The notes under the pieces: model-generated | What the model was told of the DNA's origin: nothing | Databases searched by the model: none | The model's input: the letters and a program-made list of their open reading frames with translations, nothing else | NCBI RefSeq assembly: GCF_001418135.1 | Contig: NZ_LIPQ01000487.1 | Coordinates: forward strand, 1 to 36,690 | DNA: 36,690 nucleotides | Reading direction: 5' to 3' | DNA from: Streptomyces aureus | Lineage (GTDB): Bacteria; Actinomycetota; Actinomycetes; Streptomycetales; Streptomycetaceae | In this document: positions 31,969 to 36,690 of the stretch, in pieces | How positions within the stretch are numbered: the stretch's first letter is position 1 | How the letters are laid out: each line of letters starts with the position of its first letter | Made by a program: the position numbers and the translations under genes

Positions 31969-32388
31969 ATGGTGGCCGACAGAAACCCGGAAACGCACGT
32001 CATCGACTTCCGCGCAGCCGAGCATCTGCTGGCCGCGCGGGACCCTCGTGGCGCCGTGAAGCTCCTGGACTCGGTGATCGCCGCCCATCCCGAGAACACG
32101 GCGGCGCGCCTGCTGCGGGCCCGGGCCTTCTTCGCGGCCGCGCAGCTGCGACCCGCTCAGCTGGAGTTCGAGCTGGTCCTGGAGCGCGAGCCGGACAACG
32201 CGTTCGCGCACTTCGCCCTCGCCCGCACCTTCGAGCGCTCCGGCCTGACCGCCCAGGCCACCCGGCACTTCCGCCTCGCGGCGGCGCTCGACCCGAAGCC
32301 GGAGTACCTCCAGGCGGCCGGGTTCGACTCGGAGAACAGGGAGAGCACGGAGAACCAGGAGCGGGATCACGGGAGCGGGGGAGCGTAG
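31969..32388 (+). CDS. Tetratricopeptide repeat protein
   Basis: This 139-aa protein is mostly helical with about three TPR-like units (residues 15-115), for example AAEHLLAARDPRGAVKLLDS, ENTAARLLRARAFFAAAQLR and NAFAHFALARTFERSGLTAQ. It ends in a Glu/Ser/Gly-rich tail. It is probably a protein-protein scaffold and the partner is unknown. The ATG at 31969 has GGGGAAGGA just upstream. An earlier ATG at 31918 overlaps the coaE stop (ATGA) and could be used through coupling, but it lacks the ribosome site. It lies directly downstream of coaE and ends 4 bp from the convergent DUF6343 gene. Confidence 0.8.
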   Translation: MVADRNPETHVIDFRAAEHLLAARDPRGAVKLLDSVIAAHPENTAARLLRARAFFAAAQLRPAQLEFELVLEREPDNAFAHFALARTFERSGLTAQATRHFRLAAALDPKPEYLQAAGFDSENRESTENQERDHGSGGA

Positions 32389-32392
32389 GCGC

Positions 32393-32662
32393 TCAGCGAC
32401 CCGTGCCACCGTGATCCGGCTCGTACGGCGGGATGTTCCGGCCCGGCTGCCAGTGGGGGCCCTGGTGGATGTGGTGCACCACCATCGCCAGGTCGACCAG
32501 GACGACGAGGAACAGCACGCCGCAGGCCGCGGCCCATCCCGGCCGGCCGAGCAGCGAGAAGGCGGTCGTGCCGAAGGCGGCCCAGAGCAGTCCCCACAGG
32601 CCCAGCCAGAAGCGCATGCGCAGGGGACTGCGCGCGGTCGCCGGTTCGTTCCCGGAACGCAT
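32393..32662 (-). CDS. DUF6343 family small membrane protein
   Basis: This 89-aa protein carries two transmembrane helices (roughly residues 18-35 and 43-60). Between a conserved polar N-terminus (RSGNEPATARSPLRMRFWL) and the C-terminal motif VHHIHQGPHWQPGRNIPPYE it matches the DUF6343 family as I remember it. The function is unknown. The start is not fixed: the ATG at 32662 is chosen because family members start MR-x-G-x-EP, but an ATG at 32674 and a GTG at 32671 are also in frame. It converges on the TPR gene and lies just downstream of the lipoprotein gene. Confidence 0.75.
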   Translation of the reverse strand: MRSGNEPATARSPLRMRFWLGLWGLLWAAFGTTAFSLLGRPGWAAACGVLFLVVLVDLAMVVHHIHQGPHWQPGRNIPPYEPDHGGTGR

Positions 32663-32737
32663 GACGGTCACCATCTCCCGTCCGAACCCCGAAGGGTACT
32701 TCCAGGATGGACCCTGTGGCGGGCCGGAGGGAACCGG

Positions 32738-33076
32738 CTAGTGGATGACGCTGTAGCTGCGCCACGGCAGGGCGCCCGGCGCGATCTGGTTGCTGGTGTT
32801 GGTGGCCAGGTAGATGTTGTGCTTCCCCGTGCAGTTGGGCGTCGGGAACAGCCTGATGTCGACCAGGGTGTTGTTCTCGACCCTGGTCACCCCTCGGGGG
32901 GCGAGGAGGCGGTGGCAGCCGTTCACCGAGGGGCTCGTCTCGGTCACCACGAACTCGCGCTCCGTCTCGTACGAGAGCGTGCCGACCATGGTGCGGCCCA
33001 TGCTCGAACAGCCGGCGACGGCGAAGGTGAGCAGCACGGCCCCGGTGGCGGTCGTGAGACGCCGGCGAACGGACAT
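32738..33076 (-). CDS. Small secreted lipoprotein, function unknown
   Basis: This 112-aa protein opens with a basic RRRL segment, a hydrophobic stretch and lipobox AVAGC (Cys at residue 23), so it should be anchored on the outer face of the membrane. The mature part has two further Cys (in SVNGCHRLL and TPNCTGKHN) that may form a disulfide. A C-terminal YLATNTSNQIAPGALPWRSY stretch resembles small secreted peptidase-inhibitor-like folds only loosely. No family was recognised. The ATG at 33076 follows GAGGA at 6 nt. It is divergent from the SNF2 gene and 75 bp upstream of the DUF6343 gene on the same strand. Confidence 0.75.
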   Translation of the reverse strand: MSVRRRLTTATGAVLLTFAVAGCSSMGRTMVGTLSYETEREFVVTETSPSVNGCHRLLAPRGVTRVENNTLVDIRLFPTPNCTGKHNIYLATNTSNQIAPGALPWRSYSVIH

Positions 33077-33282
33077 GGCGGTTCCTCTTCTGTCGGAGTC
33101 CAGGTCGGTGTCCCGGCGGCACCTCGGGTGCACCCGGTTCAGGCCACCCTCGCGCCCCCGGAGGCCCGTGTCATCCGCTGCTGGGCCGCTCGGGCGAACC
33201 CCGCCTGGCGGCCGTTGTCAGACCCCCGCCGTAAGGTCGGAGATCCAGTCGACACCCGTCACCCGGGAAGGAGCGCGGAGCC

Positions 33283-36141
33283 GTGGCACACACCTGGACG
33301 ACCAGCGCCGCCGTCTTCCTGCCGGCCGCCCTGCCCCGTGAGGGCCGGGTGGCCTTCTGGGCCCCCGACGGCGGTGTGCTGCCGGACCCGGCGGACAGCG
33401 GTGCGGAGCGCGTCGAGCTGACCGTCGCCCGGCGGCACGGCAGCGGCGCCCGGAGCCGGTCCGTCCCCGCACTGACCCTCCCGGTCGACGCCGCGCTGCC
33501 CCATCTCGTCGCGGCCCGCCACCATCCGGCCGCCCACCCCGCGACCGCCGGCTGGGGCGCCGCCGCCCTGCACGCCCTGCATCTGGTGGCCCGCGGCCGG
33601 ATGCTGCCGGGTCTGACCGCCGACGACCTGGACGCCTGGCGGGCCGGCCCGCTGGACGCCGACGACATCGCCCATCTGCGGGCCGTCGCCGCGGCCCTGC
33701 CGTACGAGGCGCACGCCGTGCCCGTTCCCGGGCGCGGACCGCTGCGGCTGCCCGATCCCGAGGCGCTCGTGCGCGCCTTCCTCGACGCGGTCGCCGACAT
33801 CCTGCCCAGGACCCCGGCCGCCGCCCACGCGGTGGGCGCGCCGTTCGCCGCCCGTGCGCCCCAGCATCTGCCCCGCGCGCGTGCGTGGGCCGCCGAGGCG
33901 GCGGCCGGGATGGACGCGGGCGTCCGGGTCTCCCTCCGTCTGGACTTCTCACCCTTCGAACTGTTCGACGCGCCCTCCGGCGCCGACGCCGACGGTGCCG
34001 GCCGGACCTCCCGCGGTGAGCGTCACGCGGCCGCCGCGCTCCTCCAGGTCCACAGCCTCGCCGACCCCACCCTCGTCATCGACGCCACGGCGCTCTGGGC
34101 GGGCGACGGCGAGCACTTCGGGCCCCGCGCCCGGATCGACGCGGTCCTCGCGCTGCGCCGGGCCGCCCGCGTCTGGCCCCCGCTCGCCCGGCTCCTGGAG
34201 CGGGACGTGCCCGACGTCCTCGCGGTCACCGAGGACGAGCTGTACGAACTCCTCGGCCCGGCCGCCGCCCGGCTCGCCGACGCCGGGGTCGCCGTCCACT
34301 GGCCGCGTGAGCTCGCCCGCTCCCTCAGCGCCTCCGCCGTCGTCAGCGCCCACGCCGCACCGGGCTCGGCGACCGACGGCACCGCGTTCTTCGACAGCGA
34401 GGAACTCCTGCGGTTCAACTGGCAGCTGGCACTCGACGGCGACCCGCTCACCGATCGGGAGATGGACCACCTCGCCGAGGCCCACCGGCCGATCGTGCGC
34501 CTCCGCGACCAGTGGGTCGTCGTCGACCCCGACCTCGTCCGCAAGGCACGCAAGCGGGAACTCGGGCTGCTCGAACCGGTCGACGCCCTCGCCGTCGCCC
34601 TCACCGGCACCGCGGAGGTGGACGGCGAGACCGTGCCCGCCGTCCCCGTGGGGGCGCTCGCCGCGCTCCGCGACCGGCTCCTCGCCGGACCCGAGGACGT
34701 GCAGGCCCCGCCCGGCCTCACCGCCACCCTCCGCGACTACCAGCTGCGCGGCCTCGCCTGGCTGGACCTGATGACCTCGCTCGGCCTCGGCGGCTGCCTC
34801 GCCGACGACATGGGCCTCGGCAAGACCGTCACCCTGATCGCTCTCCATCTGCGCCGTGCCCGGCGCGCCCCCACCCTCGTCGTCTGCCCGGCGTCGCTGC
34901 TCGGCAACTGGCAGCGGGAGGTGGGAAAGTTCGCCCCCGGCGTGCCCGTCCGGCGTTTCCACGGCGCCGAGCGCGACCTCGACGGCGCCGACGGCGGATT
35001 CGTCCTCACCACCTACGGCACCCTGCGCACGAGCGCCGCCGAACTGGCCGGTCGGGAGTGGGGGATGGTCGTCGCCGACGAGGCCCAGCACGTCAAGAAC
35101 CCGTTCTCCGCGACGGCGAAGGCACTGCGCGAGATCCCCGCGCCCGCCCGGGTCGCCCTCACCGGCACCCCCGTGGAGAACAACCTCTCCGAACTCTGGG
35201 CGCTCCTCGACTGGACCACGCCCGGTCTCCTCGGCCCGCTCAAGGCCTTCCGCTCCCGGCACGCCCGCGCCGTCGAGAACCACGAGGAGATCGAGCACGA
35301 GGAGGCCGTCGAGCGGCTCGCCCGGCTCGTCCGGCCCTTCCTGCTGCGCCGCCGCAAGTCCGATCCCGGCATCGTTCCCGAGCTGCCGCCCAAGACGGAG
35401 TCCGACCACCCCGTCTCCCTCACCCGGGAGCAGGCCTCGCTGTACGAGGCGGTCGTCCGCGAGACCATGGCGCGGATCGAGGAGGCCGAGGGCATCGCCC
35501 GCCGGGGTCTCGTCATGAAGCTGCTGACCTCCCTCAAGCAGATCTGCAACCACCCCGCGCAGTACCTGAAGGAGGAGGCGCCACGCGGGAGCGGCACCGC
35601 GCGTCTCGCCGGCCGCTCGGGGAAGCTCGCCCTGCTCGACGAGCTCCTGGACACGATCCTCGCCGAGGACGGCTCGGTGCTCGTCTTCACCCAGTACGTC
35701 ACGATGGCGCGGCTCCTCGCCGACCATCTGGCCGCGCGCGGCATCCAGGCCCAACTCCTCCACGGCGGCACCCCGGTGGCGGAGCGGGAGCGGATGGTCG
35801 ACCGCTTCCAGGCCGGCGAGGTCCCCGTCTTCCTGCTCTCCCTCAAGGCCGCGGGCACCGGCCTCAACCTCACCCGGGCCGGCCATGTCGTCCACTACGA
35901 CCGCTGGTGGAACCCGGCCGTCGAGGAGCAGGCCACCGACCGGGCCTACCGCATCGGGCAGACCCAGCCGGTGCAGGTCCACCGGCTCGTCGCCGAGGGC
36001 ACCGTCGAGGACCGGATCGGCGAGATGCTCCGCGCCAAGCGGGCCCTGGCCGACGCCGTCCTGGGCTCCGGCGAGGCGGCCCTCACCGAACTGACCGACC
36101 GGGAGCTCGCCGACCTGGTGTCCCTGAGGAGGCCCTCGTGA
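33283..36141 (+). CDS. SNF2-family DEAD/DEAH helicase with actinobacterial N-terminal domain
   Basis: This 952-aa SNF2-type ATPase has an N-terminal half (1-450) holding an actinobacterial SNF2-associated region (FDSEELLRFNWQLALDGDPL). The helicase core follows, with motif I DDMGLGKT near residue 510, motif II DEAQ (VVADEAQHVKNPFSATAKAL) and the C-terminal helicase motif DRAYRIGQTQPVQVHRLV. These proteins use ATP to move along duplex DNA or displace bound proteins, with likely roles in DNA repair or chromosome handling. The GTG at 33283 follows an AAGGAG site 10 nt away. Its stop overlaps the start of the SWIM protein (GTGA), so the two form one translational unit. Confidence 0.9.
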   Translation: MAHTWTTSAAVFLPAALPREGRVAFWAPDGGVLPDPADSGAERVELTVARRHGSGARSRSVPALTLPVDAALPHLVAARHHPAAHPATAGWGAAALHALHLVARGRMLPGLTADDLDAWRAGPLDADDIAHLRAVAAALPYEAHAVPVPGRGPLRLPDPEALVRAFLDAVADILPRTPAAAHAVGAPFAARAPQHLPRARAWAAEAAAGMDAGVRVSLRLDFSPFELFDAPSGADADGAGRTSRGERHAAAALLQVHSLADPTLVIDATALWAGDGEHFGPRARIDAVLALRRAARVWPPLARLLERDVPDVLAVTEDELYELLGPAAARLADAGVAVHWPRELARSLSASAVVSAHAAPGSATDGTAFFDSEELLRFNWQLALDGDPLTDREMDHLAEAHRPIVRLRDQWVVVDPDLVRKARKRELGLLEPVDALAVALTGTAEVDGETVPAVPVGALAALRDRLLAGPEDVQAPPGLTATLRDYQLRGLAWLDLMTSLGLGGCLADDMGLGKTVTLIALHLRRARRAPTLVVCPASLLGNWQREVGKFAPGVPVRRFHGAERDLDGADGGFVLTTYGTLRTSAAELAGREWGMVVADEAQHVKNPFSATAKALREIPAPARVALTGTPVENNLSELWALLDWTTPGLLGPLKAFRSRHARAVENHEEIEHEEAVERLARLVRPFLLRRRKSDPGIVPELPPKTESDHPVSLTREQASLYEAVVRETMARIEEAEGIARRGLVMKLLTSLKQICNHPAQYLKEEAPRGSGTARLAGRSGKLALLDELLDTILAEDGSVLVFTQYVTMARLLADHLAARGIQAQLLHGGTPVAERERMVDRFQAGEVPVFLLSLKAAGTGLNLTRAGHVVHYDRWWNPAVEEQATDRAYRIGQTQPVQVHRLVAEGTVEDRIGEMLRAKRALADAVLGSGEAALTELTDRELADLVSLRRPS

Positions 36142-36690
36142 CCACCCCACGGGGCGCACGCGGAGCAGTGCCGCGCCACGACGACCGCCGCCGCAGCTTC
36201 CCGCAGGTCGCGCCCCGCGAGGCCCCCGACGGGCGGTTCGCCGCCACCTGGTGGGGCAACGCCTGGGTGGAGGCGCTGGAGGACACCGCCCTGGACCCGG
36301 CCCGCCTCGCCCGCGGCAAGGCGTACGCGGGGCGTGGCCATGTCGACGCGATCACCGTCACCCCCGGCCGGGTCGTCGCGTACGTCCATGGCAGCCGGCC
36401 TCGCCCGTACCGCACCGAGATCAGGATGCGGACCCTCGGTGACGACGGCTGGGAGCGGTTCCTCGACGAGGCCGCCGCCCGCCCCGACCACATCGCCGCC
36501 CTGCTCGACAAGGACGTGCCGCACGCCCTGGAGGCGGTCACCGGACTGCTGCCCGCACCGGGCGACCTGATTCCCGACTGCTCCTGCCCGGACGACGGTT
36601 ACCCCTGCAAGCACGCGGCCGCCCTCTGCTACCAGGCCGCCCGGCTCCTCGACGAGGATCCCTTCGTCCTCTTCCTGATGCGCGGCCGCG
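36138..36690 (+). CDS. SWIM zinc-finger protein, 3' end cut off
   Basis: The GTG at 36138 overlaps the SNF2 stop, with GAGGAGG just upstream; 184 codons are visible before the window ends. After FAATWWGNAWVEALEDTALD near residue 35, a hallmark of these SNF2-linked proteins, a SWIM zinc finger appears: C148-S-C150 ... C157-K-H159 (CSCPDDGYPCKHAAAL). SWIM fingers bind DNA or protein partners. The coupling with the SNF2 helicase suggests a two-part machine in which this subunit targets or regulates the ATPase. The missing C-terminus prevents a full domain call. Confidence 0.85.
   Translation, partial: MTTPRGARGAVPRHDDRRRSFPQVAPREAPDGRFAATWWGNAWVEALEDTALDPARLARGKAYAGRGHVDAITVTPGRVVAYVHGSRPRPYRTEIRMRTLGDDGWERFLDEAAARPDHIAALLDKDVPHALEAVTGLLPAPGDLIPDCSCPDDGYPCKHAAALCYQAARLLDEDPFVLFLMRGR

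Noticed and set aside
28435..32409. A 1324-codon open frame antisense to rpsA, PAC2, coaE and the TPR gene
   Set aside because: Long antisense frames arise from strong third-position GC bias; it has no recognisable motifs and covers several clear genes.

Overview
This is high-GC actinobacterial chromosome, almost certainly Streptomyces. The evidence is third-position G/C saturation, frequent GTG starts, Streptomyces-type families (DUF6343, DUF3068, DUF4184, an actinobacterial rpsA with four S1 domains) and the order pyk - pdtaR - liv - polA - rpsA - coaE. From memory, this order matches the conserved core of S. coelicolor and is echoed in Mycobacterium (pykA, pdtaR, polA, rpsA, coaE). Most of the window is therefore ordinary core genome. 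The less ordinary parts are the left edge, the pyk-tRNA interval and several intergenic dyads.

Layout. Positions 2-2529 hold a decarboxylase (5' end cut off) and an FAD amine N-hydroxylase that overlap by 4 bp, as in hydroxamate siderophore pathways; no acyltransferase or synthetase follows. At 2544-5190 lie a Tat-exported 5'-nucleotidase (-) and a divergent SIMPL protein (+). Positions 5337-6764 are pyruvate kinase, preceded by an unusual 12-13 bp dyad and a probable leaderless promoter. At 6769-7257 on the minus strand are the out-of-frame remnant of an HTH/homing-endonuclease-like gene and a tRNA with a CAA (Leu) anticodon but a short variable arm. At 7360-8013 is the ANTAR response regulator. 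Positions 8115-13989 hold a complete branched-chain amino-acid ABC transporter operon (livK-H-M-G-F, minus strand), with a candidate regulatory region upstream.

Positions 14536-17378 encode a hotdog thioesterase and a YdeP-type molybdopterin oxidoreductase (-). DNA polymerase I is at 17513-20224, with a degenerate proofreading domain. A convergent DUF4184 membrane protein, a secreted lytic transglycosylase, a 46-aa membrane peptide and a DUF3068 protein follow. An HrpB helicase with an internal 27-bp minisatellite and a SAM methyltransferase lie on the minus strand (24693-28286). The rpsA gene (28633-30147) has a clear -35/-10 promoter and a structured leader of about 190 nt. PAC2, coaE and a TPR protein follow on the plus strand, then two small minus-strand genes (DUF6343 and a lipoprotein). 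The window ends in a translationally coupled SNF2 helicase / SWIM zinc-finger pair, the second truncated by the window edge.

The genes serve translation (rpsA, tRNA), replication and repair (polA, SNF2/SWIM, HrpB), glycolysis (pyk), CoA synthesis (coaE), nutrient uptake (liv) and the cell wall. I see no CRISPR array, insertion sequence, prophage or obvious defence island. The most unusual signals are the class-I-shaped tRNA with a Leu anticodon, the decayed endonuclease gene beside it, the pyk upstream dyad, the acidic LivG tail and the hrpB minisatellite.
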